A stretch of DNA of 64,000 nucleotides, from contig NZ_AUBH01000011.1 in assembly GCF_000429145.1 (NCBI RefSeq), positions 60,880 through 124,879 on the forward strand, in the 5' to 3' direction. Positions 39,996 to 50,463 of the stretch are shown one piece after another. The position numbers and the translations under genes are program-made. This DNA comes from Aestuariibacter salexigens DSM 15300. GTDB taxonomy: Bacteria > Pseudomonadota > Gammaproteobacteria > Enterobacterales > Alteromonadaceae. The first letter of the stretch is position 1. Each line of letters opens with the position of its first letter. The notes beneath the pieces are model-generated. The model was not told the DNA's origin and ran no database searches. It saw only the letters and a program-made list of their open reading frames with translations.

Positions 39996-42398
39996 TTGAA
40001 CCGAATTAAAGGTAATGAACAGCATCGCTTATATCTCGAATTAAGAGAATTATTAAGAAGCGACGATCGTATTTTTGACTTTATTGAACACTCCTCTTTA
40101 GATGGTTTGTGGTTTTGGGATTTGGAAAATCCTGAACACGAATGGATGAGTGCCAAGTTCTGGACCACCCTGGGTTATGACCCTTCCTCGAAGCAGCATC
40201 TTGCATCTGAATGGCAAGAGATTATCAATCAGGATGACCTCAAACTCGCGGTCGAAAACTTTGAAAAACACTGCGCTGATCCAACATATCCTTATGACCA
40301 AATTGTCAGGTATACACATAGTTCGGGGAGAACCGTGTGGATACGTTGTCGGGGTATGGCAATCAGGGATGAAAATGGTAAACCTATTCGGATGCTAGGA
40401 GCACACACTGATGTTTCGGCATTGAAAGAGCAAGAACTAGAACGTGTAGATAAAGAGACACAGCAGAAATTAGCATTTAAGAAGCAAGCATTATTATTAG
40501 ATGACCTGGAGAGAACCGCCAATATTGGTACTTGGGAAGTTGATCTGATCGCACAAACAGTAACATGGAGCCCTGAGACAAAACGCATTCATGAGGTCCC
40601 TAACGACTATCAGCCGACTCTGGAAACTGGGATTAATTTCTATAAAGAAGGAGAAAGCCGCAGACGTATAACTGAAGCAGTTGAGTTAGGCATCAGTAAT
40701 GGAACGCCCTGGGACTTAGAGCTGGAGCTTGTCACCGCGACGGGTCGCGAAATATGGGTAAGAGCGCTCGGCAAACCTGAGTTCGTTGACGGTGAGTGTG
40801 TTCGATTATTTGGTGTGTTTCAAGATATATCCCGACAGAAAGAGGTTGAGCATCAACTTACTGTCGCGCGAGAAAATGCGGAGGCGGGCTCAGTGCGCCT
40901 GCAACTCGCCCATGATTCCATCGGTATGGGTGTATGGGAATGGGACTTAGTAACGAATGACTTGATATGGGATAAATGGATGTATCTCCTCTATGGTGTT
41001 TCTGAAGGCCAGTTTTCAGGTGCCTTCGAAGCATGGGAAGCTAGTATACATCCCGAAGACATCGAAAAAGCAAAGTCATTGTTAAATCTAGCGATTGCAG
41101 AGAAGAGTTCTTACGATACTGATTTCCGCGTAATAGGACCTGATGGTGCTATTAAAAATATAAAGGCCAATGCAACTGTCATTACGGACAAAGCAGGTGC
41201 AGTTGTAAAGGTAATCGGTGTGAATTACGATATCACCGATAGAGTCAGAAATTTGGAAGTCCTCAGACAGGCGAAACTAAGAGCAGAAGCTTTAACAAAG
41301 GCGAAAGGTGATTTCTTGGCAAATATGAGTCACGAAATTCGGACACCTATGAACGCCATATTGGGAGGACTGCAACTGCTCAAAAACGCTGAGCTAGATG
41401 AGAATCTTAGAACCATTCTTAATAACGCAGTTTTCTCTGCGCAAAGTTTGCTCACTATCCTCAACGATATCCTGGATTATTCAAAAATTGAATCAAATAA
41501 GCTCAGCCTTGAATCTGCAGCATTCTCCTTAACCGAGATAGTCAATTCTGTGGAATATGACTTGAACGCATTAGTTAACAATAAAGGAATAAGCTTCAGT
41601 ACGGTAATCGCGGATGACTTCGTTGATGGGTTTATCGGGGATATTGTTCGAGTCAAACAAATACTCCTCAATCTGGCATCTAATGCAGTCAAGTTTACTA
41701 ATAAAGGCGGGGTAACAATTGAGGTGGGTTTCCACGAGCAAAATGATAGTAGAGCGATCTGTATCAGGGTCATTGATTCTGGCATTGGCATGAGCGAGGA
41801 AGCACAAAGACGAATATTTGAAAGGTTTTCACAGGCGGATACGTCAACGACTCGCAAATATGGTGGTACAGGCTTGGGAATGTCGATTACCTACAGCTTG
41901 GTGGAGATGATGAAGGGGCAATTGCATTTGCATAGCGTTGAGGGCAAAGGCACGACGATAACGGTCATATTGCCTCTGGAACAAACGCCTGTTAGTCCAA
42001 AGCACGATATAAATGCTGGATTGTCTGCACCCATTATGCGCGGTAAAAAAATACTTATTGCGGAAGATAATCACATCAATCAAGTGGTCATACAAAGCAT
42101 GCTAGAGCCCACGCAGGCCAACATCACACTAGTAGACAACGGTAAGCATGCAGTCGATGCTATCAGCAAAGAAGACTTCGATTTAATTTTAATGGATATC
42201 CATATGCCTGAAATGGACGGCGTGCAGGCGCAGCAACAAATTAAGATGATGAAAAAGCATATACCCGTAATAGCGCTCACAGCCAATGTTATGCCAGAAG
42301 ACATTGCTGAGTATGTGAAACAAGGATTCGCGAGCCATTTAGGCAAACCCGTAGATATGAATATGCTTTATAGCTTGCTGAATCAATACAGTAACTAA
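39996..42398 (+). CDS. Triple-PAS hybrid sensor histidine kinase/response regulator
   Basis: This is an 800-residue cytoplasmic two-component sensor without membrane segments. Order: three PAS domains, each of PAS-PAC type (about 35-150, 165-285, 300-420; note WIRCRGMAI, WVRALGKPEF, RVIGPDG), a dimerisation/phosphoacceptor domain with His446 (FLANMSHEIRTPMNAIL), a HATPase domain (N, G1 DSGIGM, G2 GGTGLGMSI) and a C-terminal receiver with phosphoacceptor Asp734 (LMDIHMPEMDG). The start is TTG at 39996. The gene is visibly more A+T-rich than its neighbours. No partner regulator or HPt gene is adjacent; the signal is unknown. Confidence 0.9.
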   Translation: MNRIKGNEQHRLYLELRELLRSDDRIFDFIEHSSLDGLWFWDLENPEHEWMSAKFWTTLGYDPSSKQHLASEWQEIINQDDLKLAVENFEKHCADPTYPYDQIVRYTHSSGRTVWIRCRGMAIRDENGKPIRMLGAHTDVSALKEQELERVDKETQQKLAFKKQALLLDDLERTANIGTWEVDLIAQTVTWSPETKRIHEVPNDYQPTLETGINFYKEGESRRRITEAVELGISNGTPWDLELELVTATGREIWVRALGKPEFVDGECVRLFGVFQDISRQKEVEHQLTVARENAEAGSVRLQLAHDSIGMGVWEWDLVTNDLIWDKWMYLLYGVSEGQFSGAFEAWEASIHPEDIEKAKSLLNLAIAEKSSYDTDFRVIGPDGAIKNIKANATVITDKAGAVVKVIGVNYDITDRVRNLEVLRQAKLRAEALTKAKGDFLANMSHEIRTPMNAILGGLQLLKNAELDENLRTILNNAVFSAQSLLTILNDILDYSKIESNKLSLESAAFSLTEIVNSVEYDLNALVNNKGISFSTVIADDFVDGFIGDIVRVKQILLNLASNAVKFTNKGGVTIEVGFHEQNDSRAICIRVIDSGIGMSEEAQRRIFERFSQADTSTTRKYGGTGLGMSITYSLVEMMKGQLHLHSVEGKGTTITVILPLEQTPVSPKHDINAGLSAPIMRGKKILIAEDNHINQVVIQSMLEPTQANITLVDNGKHAVDAISKEDFDLILMDIHMPEMDGVQAQQQIKMMKKHIPVIALTANVMPEDIAEYVKQGFASHLGKPVDMNMLYSLLNQYSN

Positions 42399-42509
42399 AT
42401 GATTAACTGGTCACATTGTCTGTCCTTTCATCTAGAACGCTATATAAACATTGATTCACGAACGCACTTATCAGTACACTCTGGCGCCTTTCAATGTCAC
42501 GACACCGCC

Positions 42510-42974
42510 ATGCTGGATATCGTTTTATATCAACCTGAAATCCCGCCAAATACAGGCAATATTATCCGCCTTTGTGCGAATACCGGGTTTACATTGCATT
42601 TGATTGAGCCCTTAGGGTTTGACTGGGATGATAAAAAAGTGCGCCGTGCCGGACTGGATTATCATGAGTTCGCCAACGTTCAGCGCCACGCGTCGCTGGA
42701 TGACTATATTGATGCAGCAAAGCCTGCGCGATTATTTATGTGCGAAACGTCAGGACAGAACAACTATACTCAGGCGGGCTTTCAGGCAGGAGATGCCTTG
42801 TTGTTTGGACCCGAGACTCGCGGTTTACCGGATAATGTGATGAAAACCGTGCCATCCTCACAGTGGCTGCGCATCCCGATGAAACCTGGCTCAAGAAGCA
42901 TGAATTTGTCCAATGCTGTTTCAGTGTTTGTCTACGAAGCGTGGCGTCAGTTGAATTTTGACGGGGCGGTGTAA
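42510..42974 (+). CDS. trmL: tRNA (cytidine/uridine-2'-O-)-methyltransferase
   Basis: TrmL methylates the wobble ribose of leucine tRNAs using AdoMet. The 154-residue SPOUT protein has [20 protein letters not shown] at the start and the knot motifs [10 protein letters not shown] and [17 protein letters not shown]. The ATG at 42510 is used because it gives the family N-terminus; the frame extends upstream to 42399 without family sequence. It follows the sensor kinase on the same strand. Confidence 0.93.
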   Translation: MLDIVLYQPEIPPNTGNIIRLCANTGFTLHLIEPLGFDWDDKKVRRAGLDYHEFANVQRHASLDDYIDAAKPARLFMCETSGQNNYTQAGFQAGDALLFGPETRGLPDNVMKTVPSSQWLRIPMKPGSRSMNLSNAVSVFVYEAWRQLNFDGAV

Positions 42975-42986
42975 ACCCAGCGAGGC

Positions 42987-44120
42987 TTAGTTGAAGCTTT
43001 TGACTAAGTTCCGACCTGATTCTTTGGCCATGTACAGTGCTTTGTCGGCCTGTTTGAAAAGTTGTTCGTACTGCAGATCGTCATACTGGGTTGCCACACC
43101 GAAGCTGGCTGTGAAGCTGATGATATGTTTATCAAATTCGACCGTTAACGTAGCGATTTCAGCACGCAATCTCTCCGCTATCGCCAGCGCTTCCTGATGC
43201 TCCGTATTCGGCAGCAGCACAATAAACTCTTCACCACCTAGTCGACAACATGCGTCGCTCGCTCTGGCCAGCGATTGCATAAGTTGTGCAATCCTGATGA
43301 GAACGACATCGCCGCCATCATGCCCATACTGATCGTTTAAGGCTTTGAAATGGTCGATATCAATTGCGATGGCACTGAGCGGCTGCTTGTTTCGTTTGAG
43401 TGAGGGCACAATCAATGCCAGAGACTGGTCAAGACCACGACGGTTAAACAGTTCAGTCAGGGGATCACGGGTCGATAACAGGGCCAGCTTCCTATGCTCA
43501 CTGATCATGATAGTGGTCATAAAACCAATACCCACGACGATAAAGCCGGCCGATGAGGCGATAAACAAAACGCCTAAGGCATTACTCGCATCGCGTTGGT
43601 TTATTAACAAAAGCAATGCTATGAAGCCACATAACGCTTCGATGACGGCAGCAATACCAATTATCCCATCCCCTTTATTATGCGAACGGCGTTCCCGCTT
43701 TAGGCAAATGATGGCGATAGAAACATAGATAATTACTGTGAAAAGCGATGCGACAGTAAGCTGGGTCAGTTCATCTTGAAAAAATAACGTTAACAGTGCC
43801 GCCACGATGTAGAGCAAAATCGCATAAAACCCAGAGGCAGAACGCCAGTGCGCATTAGAGGTGGCGAAAAATAACAGTATGCTGGAAAAATAAAATGCCG
43901 GAGCATTGATGGATAAAAAGATATTGTCGGTCAGATTTTGTGTCAGCCAAAGAAACACCCAACCGGCCACACCCGTCACAAAATACAGGTAATACACGGA
44001 CGTATTGATTGCTACCGTGCCGACTTTACGCAATGAAAATATCGCGTATACGAAAAGGGAGATGGACACGATGATGGTTAAGTACACACCGTGCATATAA
44101 AACGAATCTGGGATGTTCAT
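42987..44120 (-). CDS. Membrane diguanylate cyclase (GGDEF)
   Basis: This is a 377-residue inner-membrane enzyme that makes cyclic di-GMP. Residues 8-205 contain about seven hydrophobic helices. The GGDEF domain occupies about 215-375 with the active-site GGEEF at 295-299 and a product-inhibition I-site RASD at 286-289, exactly five residues before it. It is therefore expected to be active and feedback-inhibited. No known ligand-binding domain is recognised. It is convergent with trmL. Confidence 0.9.
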   Translation of the reverse strand: MNIPDSFYMHGVYLTIIVSISLFVYAIFSLRKVGTVAINTSVYYLYFVTGVAGWVFLWLTQNLTDNIFLSINAPAFYFSSILLFFATSNAHWRSASGFYAILLYIVAALLTLFFQDELTQLTVASLFTVIIYVSIAIICLKRERRSHNKGDGIIGIAAVIEALCGFIALLLLINQRDASNALGVLFIASSAGFIVVGIGFMTTIMISEHRKLALLSTRDPLTELFNRRGLDQSLALIVPSLKRNKQPLSAIAIDIDHFKALNDQYGHDGGDVVLIRIAQLMQSLARASDACCRLGGEEFIVLLPNTEHQEALAIAERLRAEIATLTVEFDKHIISFTASFGVATQYDDLQYEQLFKQADKALYMAKESGRNLVKSFN

Positions 44121-44215
44121 ACTACATACACCAGCAAAACCTTATCGCTTATCTGCGTTTTATATACAACATAGCGCAAAATGGTTTGCGTCTTAAACCG
44201 CACTAATAAAAAAGA

Positions 44216-45220
44216 TTATTCAGATTCGTCTTTCTGTTCTCTGCCAAGCAATGCATAGGCAGCATCGACAGCGGCTTTACCTTCGTAAAGTACTTGGTAA
44301 ATTTGCTCGCAAATAGGCATCTCAACGTGTGCACGCTGCGCGAGCAGATGAACCTCTTCGGTATTGCGATACCCTTCTACAACCTGCCCGATACTTTGCA
44401 TGGCTTCTTCAACGTCCATGCCTTCGCCAAGTGCCAGACCAAAGCGTCGGTTTCGGGACTGATTATCGGTGCAAGTAAGAACCAGATCGCCAAGTCCGGC
44501 CATGCCCATAAAGGTGTCCTTAACAGCGCCCATTTGCACACCGAGCCGCGTCATTTCTGCCAGACCTCGAGTGATCAGCGCGGTGCGTGCATTGGCTCCG
44601 AATCCAAGTCCATCTGCCAAGCCTGCGCCGATGGCAATCACGTTTTTAATCGCGCCACCTAACTGTACGCCAATGAAATCGTTATTGCGGTAAACACGGA
44701 ACGAGCGAGCGCAATGCAGCTTATCGGCAAATTCAGACGCCAGATTTTCATCGGTTGATGACAGTGAAATAGCAGTAGGCAATCCCGCGACCATTTCTTT
44801 GGCAAAAGTAGGTCCTGATAGCACTGCCATCGGGATGTTGTCGCCCAGGATCTCTCTGGCGACTTCATATAACAAGCGGCCGGTTCCTGGCTCCAGTCCT
44901 TTGGTCGCCCATATCAGACGATGTTGCTCTGTTAACAGAGGCTTGATGGATTCGAGCGTAGGACGAAATGCGTGGCTAGGGACTACGACTAAAATATCAG
45001 TGCTGCGCGATATGGCATCGGGCAGAGAGGCCTCGACATGTAAATCGTCAGGGAAGTAAGCGCCAGGCAGATAACGGGTGTTTTGCCGGCTATCTGCAAG
45101 CTGCTTCATGTGCGAGGCATCACGCCCCCATAAATACGTCGCTATGCCGTTTCGCGCCAGACAAAATGCTAAAGCGGTGCCATACGACCCCGCTCCCAGA
45201 ACCGTTACCGACCTGGCCAT
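44216..45220 (-). CDS. gpsA: Glycerol-3-phosphate dehydrogenase [NAD(P)+]
   Basis: GpsA reduces dihydroxyacetone phosphate to sn-glycerol 3-phosphate for phospholipid synthesis. The 334-residue protein begins with the dinucleotide fold [12 protein letters not shown], has GLEPGTG and [11 protein letters not shown], and the catalytic-region motif [20 protein letters not shown]. It follows secB by five bases in the yibN-grxC-secB-gpsA cluster. Confidence 0.96.
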   Translation of the reverse strand: MARSVTVLGAGSYGTALAFCLARNGIATYLWGRDASHMKQLADSRQNTRYLPGAYFPDDLHVEASLPDAISRSTDILVVVPSHAFRPTLESIKPLLTEQHRLIWATKGLEPGTGRLLYEVAREILGDNIPMAVLSGPTFAKEMVAGLPTAISLSSTDENLASEFADKLHCARSFRVYRNNDFIGVQLGGAIKNVIAIGAGLADGLGFGANARTALITRGLAEMTRLGVQMGAVKDTFMGMAGLGDLVLTCTDNQSRNRRFGLALGEGMDVEEAMQSIGQVVEGYRNTEEVHLLAQRAHVEMPICEQIYQVLYEGKAAVDAAYALLGREQKDESE

Positions 45221-45225
45221 TTAGC

Positions 45226-45744
45226 TTACGCGTCCAGCTGTGGTGCACTTTGCTGCTGGTTTTGCTCTGCTTCAGCGCGCTTCTGCACGTAAGCCGCATA
45301 GATGGCATCAAAGTTAACTGGCGCCAGATTCAGCGGCGGGAATGTACCACGATTGACCAGACTGGCCACGGTTTCACGGGCGTAAGGGAAAAGCGTATTA
45401 GGGCAGAATGAACCTAACATGTGAGCTTTATTCTGCTCTGGCATCTCACCGATTGCAAAGATACCGGCTTGCTGTACCTCACACAGGAACGCCGTCTCAT
45501 CACCGAGTTTAGCTGTTACGGTAATCGATAAAATCACTTCGTACAGGTTGGGTTCTAAGGTGTTAGTGCGCGTATCGATATCCAGCTTAACTTCAGGCTT
45601 CCATTCTTTAGTGAAAACGGCCGGTGAATTAGGCGTTTCAAATGAAATGTCTTTAGTGTAAATACGCTGAATAGCAAACGGAGTTTTAGTCTGCGCCTGC
45701 TGCTCGGCACCTGCTGCGCCGTTTGCCTGATTTTCTTCTGCCAT
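45226..45744 (-). CDS. secB: Protein-export chaperone SecB
   Basis: SecB keeps preproteins unfolded and passes them to SecA. The 172-residue acidic protein has the family segments [19 protein letters not shown] and the late [40 protein letters not shown] Gln/Ala-rich tail and N-terminal extension are normal for the group. It lies between grxC and gpsA. Confidence 0.96.
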   Translation of the reverse strand: MAEENQANGAAGAEQQAQTKTPFAIQRIYTKDISFETPNSPAVFTKEWKPEVKLDIDTRTNTLEPNLYEVILSITVTAKLGDETAFLCEVQQAGIFAIGEMPEQNKAHMLGSFCPNTLFPYARETVASLVNRGTFPPLNLAPVNFDAIYAAYVQKRAEAEQNQQQSAPQLDA

Positions 45745-45805
45745 GATTTTTCCTAGATCTATTTAATTAATGTTTTACAGTTGCGCGAATCTGATGCTGA
45801 ATGGC

Positions 45806-46069
45806 CTAATTGTTCGCGTTCAATAATGGGTCTAACTTGCCCTGAGCCTCGAGCGCGTACATATCATCACAGCCACCGATATGTTGGCCGTCGATGAATA
45901 TTTGGGGAACGGTGTATCCGCCGTTAGCACGTTGGATCATCTCTTCACGCAGTGCCGGCTGTTGGTCGACAGGGTATTCGTCGAAGCTGATGCCTTTTTT
46001 CTGTAACAACGCTTTTGCGCGATGACAGTAGGGACAGTATCCCGTCGTGTAGATTTCAACTTGGCTCAT
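45806..46069 (-). CDS. grxC: Glutaredoxin 3
   Basis: This is a glutathione-dependent disulfide reductase of 87 residues. The dithiol active site CPYC is at residues 12-15 and the glutathione contacts TVPQIFIDGQHIGGCDD are intact. It lies 15 bases after yibN and 61 bases before secB. Confidence 0.95.
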   Translation of the reverse strand: MSQVEIYTTGYCPYCHRAKALLQKKGISFDEYPVDQQPALREEMIQRANGGYTVPQIFIDGQHIGGCDDMYALEAQGKLDPLLNANN

Positions 46070-46084
46070 GTTGTATTGACCTGG

Positions 46085-46513
46085 CTATTTCTTTTTAACT
46101 GGCAGTCCCGCGCCCGTCCAGGCACCCATTCCGCCTTGCAGCACTGACACATTGCTAAAACCCGCTTTGAGCATCTGCAAGGCTGTGCGTTTGGCATTCA
46201 TGCCCATCGCACATACCACGATAATGGGTGTGGATTTGAATTTTTCAAGCTTTTGAAAATCACCTTGATTCAATTGCTCAGCGGGGATCTGACGAGCGCC
46301 CAGGATATGACCTTTATTAAAATCTGCTAAGGGGCGCGTATCAAGTACGACGGCGTCCTCCCGATTCATTAACAGAGTAGCATCCTGTGTGCTTAGCATC
46401 TTAACTGGCGAAAAGGTGGCGTTCACAAAGCTGTAAACCAGCATAACGAACAATGCCATCCAGATGCCTGAAAGGATGTAATGATTGCCGATAAATTCGA
46501 CCAGCTGATCCAT
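46085..46513 (-). CDS. yibN: Rhodanese-like membrane protein (YibN)
   Basis: This is a 142-residue protein with an N-terminal transmembrane helix (about 13-31) and a cytoplasmic rhodanese domain whose active cysteine is Cys101 (VVCAMGMNAKRTA). The ATG at 46513 is chosen because it gives MDQLVEF and a full anchor; the upstream in-frame start at 46558 adds non-family sequence. Context with grxC suggests a sulfur or thiol role, which is unproven. Confidence 0.88.
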   Translation of the reverse strand: MDQLVEFIGNHYILSGIWMALFVMLVYSFVNATFSPVKMLSTQDATLLMNREDAVVLDTRPLADFNKGHILGARQIPAEQLNQGDFQKLEKFKSTPIIVVCAMGMNAKRTALQMLKAGFSNVSVLQGGMGAWTGAGLPVKKK

Positions 46514-46783
46514 GTAACAACGCCTCGACAGTGGTGGACAAGTTAAAAACGACCGCAAAGTATATAGAAATTTTGTGCAGAAACCAGCGCTAGGCTTGGC
46601 TGGATGCCGAACAATTGCATAACTTATTGTTTTTTCGCCACTGGTTCTTACACCTGTGACACGATAAAATCAAAACCATTGTTCACAAAATATTCAGTTC
46701 TGGTCGCTAGCTGTATGACGCTGAAATAGCGCGTCACGGCATGGCGAGACTTCACCAGAAAGCAAATCTACTACGGAGCTACT

Positions 46784-48316
46784 ATGAGCGAGGCTAAGAC
46801 ACCGCTAGCGTTAATTATTCTTGATGGTTGGGGATATCGGGAAGACACCAAAAATAACGCCATTGCCAACGCAAACACGCCTGTGTTAGACGAACTGGTT
46901 AAGCATTATCCCAACACACTGATATCTGGCTCAGGCGCCGACGTTGGTTTACCAGACGGACAAATGGGTAACTCTGAAGTGGGTCATGTGAACCTCGGTG
47001 CAGGTCGAGTGGTATATCAGGACTTCACCCGCATTACCAAATCTATAAAAGACGGCGACTTTTTTGATAATCAGGTGCTGGCAGACAATATCGATAACGC
47101 CGTTGCCAAAGATGGCGCCGTTCATGTGATGGGGCTGATGTCGCCGGGCGGTGTACATAGCCATGAGGAACATATCTTTGCCGCATTGAAAATGGCTGCG
47201 CAACGAGGTGCAAAAAGCGTCTATCTTCACGCATTTTTAGATGGACGGGATACACCTCCACGCAGCGCGGAGGACTCGCTCAAAAAAGCCGATGAGCTGT
47301 TTGCCGAGTTGGGTGTGGGTAAAATCGCCTCGCTGGTAGGGCGCTATTTTGCCATGGACAGAGATAAGCGCTGGGACAGGGTCCAGCAAGCGTACGACCT
47401 GCTGACGCAAGGCAAAGCCGACTTCACTGCTGAGTCTGCACTTGAGGGACTGCATGCAGCCTATGAGCGGGACGAGAACGATGAGTTTGTTAAACCAACG
47501 GTGATTGGTGAACCCGGTGTGATTAAGGATAATGACACTGTGATCTTTATGAATTTCCGTGCTGATCGCGCCAGAGAGCTGAGTCAGGCATTTACTGACA
47601 AAAACTTTGATGGCTTTAGCCGCAGCAGCCAGCCTGAACTGAGTGGCTTTGTGATGCTGACGGAATTTTCGGCCGACATCGACGCACCTGTTGCCTTTCC
47701 GCCCGAAGCCTTACATAACGTGATGGGCGAGTGGCTGGCTAAACATAACAAAACGCAGTTACGCATCTCCGAGACTGAGAAATATGCCCACGTGACCTTC
47801 TTTTACAGCGGTGGCCGAGAGCAGGAATTTGAAGGTGAAAAGCGCGTTTTAGTGCCGTCGCCAGATGTGGCGACCTATGATTTACAGCCGGAAATGAATT
47901 CCGAGCAACTGACTGATGAGTTAGTGAAGGCAATAAAGTCAGGCGAGTTTGATGTCATCATCTGCAATTATCCAAACGGCGACATGGTTGGACATACCGG
48001 TAATTACGATGCCGCGGTGAAGGCTTGCGAAGCCGTCGATCGCTCAATCGGGCGTGTGATTGACGCATTAAAAGAAGTAGGGGGCGAATGTCTGATCACC
48101 GCCGATCATGGTAATGCTGAAAAGATGGTCGATGAACAGTCAGGTCAGGCGCATACTGCCCATACCAGCGATCCGGTGCCATTTATCTATTTTGGTCGCG
48201 ATGCCACAGCTCGCTCCGGCGGCGTGCTCAGTGATGTCGCGCCCACCATGTTGCATCTGCTGGGTATGCCCCAGCCTGAAGAAATGACAGGTAAACCCAT
48301 AATGACGTTGAAGTAA
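46784..48316 (+). CDS. gpmI: 2,3-bisphosphoglycerate-independent phosphoglycerate mutase
   Basis: GpmI interconverts 3- and 2-phosphoglycerate in glycolysis with a phosphoserine intermediate and two manganese ions. The 510-residue protein has the phosphorylated Ser64 in [26 protein letters not shown] and the metal-ligand motifs [12 protein letters not shown] and [14 protein letters not shown] ribosome site precedes the ATG. It is followed by envC. Confidence 0.96.
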   Translation: MSEAKTPLALIILDGWGYREDTKNNAIANANTPVLDELVKHYPNTLISGSGADVGLPDGQMGNSEVGHVNLGAGRVVYQDFTRITKSIKDGDFFDNQVLADNIDNAVAKDGAVHVMGLMSPGGVHSHEEHIFAALKMAAQRGAKSVYLHAFLDGRDTPPRSAEDSLKKADELFAELGVGKIASLVGRYFAMDRDKRWDRVQQAYDLLTQGKADFTAESALEGLHAAYERDENDEFVKPTVIGEPGVIKDNDTVIFMNFRADRARELSQAFTDKNFDGFSRSSQPELSGFVMLTEFSADIDAPVAFPPEALHNVMGEWLAKHNKTQLRISETEKYAHVTFFYSGGREQEFEGEKRVLVPSPDVATYDLQPEMNSEQLTDELVKAIKSGEFDVIICNYPNGDMVGHTGNYDAAVKACEAVDRSIGRVIDALKEVGGECLITADHGNAEKMVDEQSGQAHTAHTSDPVPFIYFGRDATARSGGVLSDVAPTMLHLLGMPQPEEMTGKPIMTLK

Positions 48317-48329
48317 TGCGTTGAGACGT

Positions 48330-49475
48330 ATGATGCGACAAGGTTTTTTCCCTGCCATAGCGGGCTTTATGCTCGCCATCTTGCTTGCGCCTGCAGGCAT
48401 GGCTCAACAATCTGAACAAGATCGTCTGGAGCAATTACAGCAGCAGATCAGGGCCAAGCAGCAGGAAATTGCCAATCAACAGTCGACGGCTAATGAACTG
48501 GAACAGCAGTTAAAACAAGCCGAACTTGATATCGCGCGCATCGTCACAGCATTAAACAAAACAAGGGAGTCACTGAGCAGTAATCAGCAGCAGCTTGACA
48601 GCTTGCAAAAACAGCAGCAGGAGCTTATCGAGCTACAACGCGCACAGCAGGGCGCACTGGCAAGTCAGCTGCGCAGTGCTTACATAAATGGACGACACGA
48701 TTACGCGAAAATGCTTCTTAATCAGGAACAAGCCGGAAAGTTTGAGCGTCTTATTACCTATTATCAATATCTCAACCAGGCCCGTGCAGAAGAGATAGCA
48801 AAGCATCGCCAATTAGTCACGCAAATCCAGAATGTTGCCGATTCGCTCGCCAAAAAGCAGCTTGAACTGGCTGAACTTGAAGCGCAGCAGCGACAGCAGC
48901 AAAACGCGTTGCAACAGCAGCAAGTCACCAGGCAAGCCACCCTGAACCAGTTAAATAGTAAAATTGCCTCAGCGACATCGCAGGTAGAGAGGCTACAAGC
49001 CAACGAACAGGCGTTGATCAGTGCAATCGAAGAAGCACAGCGTCAGGCTGAACTGGCAGATGCGTCGACGCAACCACTGGATGGCCTGGCGAGTGTTAAA
49101 GGTGACTTGATCAACCCGACTGACGGACGTATGCAACGTCTTTTCGGCAAGCGCCGGCAAGGACAAGTGCGCTGGAAAGGCGTATTAATCAGTGGCCGTG
49201 AAGGGAGTCCGGTGCGTGCTGTGCATCAGGGACGGGTATTATATGCTGACTGGGTAAAAGGCTTTGGACTGGTTACCGTACTGGACCACGGTGAGGGGTA
49301 TATGAGCTTATATGGACATAATCAGGCACTGCTTAAGTCGGCAGGAGACGTTGTCCGTGGTGGTGAAACCATTGCACTGGTTGGTCAGAGCGGCGGGCAG
49401 GATGGTCCAAGCTTATATTTTGAGATCCGTCATAAAGGTAAAGCGCTCAACCCCAGCAGCTGGATTGGTCGATAG
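48330..49475 (+). CDS. envC: Murein hydrolase activator EnvC
   Basis: EnvC is a periplasmic protein that activates septal amidases AmiA and AmiB during division. The protein has about 381 residues: a signal peptide (to GMAQQ), a long Gln-rich coiled coil (about 30-255, many QQQ runs), and a C-terminal LytM-like domain (GKRRQGQVRWKGVLISGREGSPVRAVHQGRVLYADWVKGFG...HGEGYMSLYGHN) lacking the full metal-binding set, as expected for an activator. The start could also be TTG at 48321 or ATG at 48333. It lies between gpmI and a YibQ protein, the conserved order. Confidence 0.92.
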   Translation: MMRQGFFPAIAGFMLAILLAPAGMAQQSEQDRLEQLQQQIRAKQQEIANQQSTANELEQQLKQAELDIARIVTALNKTRESLSSNQQQLDSLQKQQQELIELQRAQQGALASQLRSAYINGRHDYAKMLLNQEQAGKFERLITYYQYLNQARAEEIAKHRQLVTQIQNVADSLAKKQLELAELEAQQRQQQNALQQQQVTRQATLNQLNSKIASATSQVERLQANEQALISAIEEAQRQAELADASTQPLDGLASVKGDLINPTDGRMQRLFGKRRQGQVRWKGVLISGREGSPVRAVHQGRVLYADWVKGFGLVTVLDHGEGYMSLYGHNQALLKSAGDVVRGGETIALVGQSGGQDGPSLYFEIRHKGKALNPSSWIGR

Positions 49476-49589
49476 AAAATTCTTGGGATTTTTGCGTACC
49501 TCAACGTATAACATTGTGTGCCAGAAAACACTGCCATTCAGCCTCTGCTGTTGATATCCTCTCGTACAAATAACAAGAACCCCGTTAAC

Positions 49590-50369
49590 ATGGTTGTTAT
49601 CCATATTGCACGTTTAATCCTGCTCGTCTGTCTTCTGGTCGCCCCCTTGCGTGCTGCTGAAGTCGCGATCATCATTGATGATATGGGTAATGGTCTGGAA
49701 GACCACAAGGCCTTCTCACTGCCAGTCGAGATTACTTTTTCTATCCTTCCTCACGCCCCATATTCAACGCGATTTGCCCGTGAAGCCGCGATGCAGAACC
49801 GTGAGGTCATGCTGCATATGCCGATGGAATCACTGCGTGGAAGACGTCTAGGACCAGGAGCGTTAACCGCAGAGATGGATGCCGAGCATGTGCAAATGAC
49901 CATTGAGTCAGCGCTGGCCAGTGTGCCTAATGCTATTGGCCTGAACAACCATATGGGCAGCAAACTTACGCAGCTCACGCTGCCCATGTCCATTACGATG
50001 GATGTGCTAAAGCGAAACGGACTGGTGTTTGTTGACAGCCGCACTACCCGCTACACCAAAGCACAGTCAATTGCGGATGCCTATGGCGTGCCTAATGCGC
50101 GTCGCCATGTGTTTCTGGACCACCACAGAGATGAAGCACGTATTCGCGAGCAGGTTAGAACCCTGGTTAACAGAGCGAAGAAATACGGCTCTGCGTTGGG
50201 CATTGGTCATCCCTATCCGCAGACGGTGAACATTCTTATGGAAGAATTGGCATCATTGTCAGATCAGAACGTCACTCTGGTGAACATCAGCGACTACCTT
50301 GATTTACAGGATGACGTTACTCGTCCCTATCAGGTGGCAAATCAATCCAGACTTTCTGCACCACAATAA
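49590..50369 (+). CDS. Divergent polysaccharide deacetylase (YibQ)
   Basis: This is a 259-residue periplasmic protein of the YibQ/DUF610 divergent polysaccharide deacetylase family. The signal peptide is MVVIHIARLILLVCLLVAPLRA. Motifs are IIIDDMGNG near the mature start, LHMPMES, GLNNHMGS and FVDSRTTRYTKA, equivalent to deacetylase metal-site motifs. The ATG at 49590 is preferred over an upstream GTG (49518) because it opens the signal peptide. No enzymatic activity is proven for the family; location after envC suggests a cell-wall role. Confidence 0.88.
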   Translation: MVVIHIARLILLVCLLVAPLRAAEVAIIIDDMGNGLEDHKAFSLPVEITFSILPHAPYSTRFAREAAMQNREVMLHMPMESLRGRRLGPGALTAEMDAEHVQMTIESALASVPNAIGLNNHMGSKLTQLTLPMSITMDVLKRNGLVFVDSRTTRYTKAQSIADAYGVPNARRHVFLDHHRDEARIREQVRTLVNRAKKYGSALGIGHPYPQTVNILMEELASLSDQNVTLVNISDYLDLQDDVTRPYQVANQSRLSAPQ

Positions 50370-50422
50370 ATTACCGTTCAATTTCTCGGCAATAACATCA
50401 CTTTGCGCTTGCGTCGCACGTT

Positions 50423-50443
50423 AAATGTTATATTATAACGTTC
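50423..50443 (+). promoter_or_regulatory. Zur-box-like palindrome upstream of merC-like gene
   Basis: ATGTTATA (50425-50432), a central T, and TATAACGT (50434-50441) form an 8-1-8 palindrome with one mismatch. It matches the gammaproteobacterial zinc-uptake-regulator consensus ATGTTATAN-TATAACAT at 15 of 16 arm positions and lies about 23 bp before the start codon. Confidence 0.7.
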
Positions 50444-50463
50444 CTTTTCGTGGCGGCATAGAC

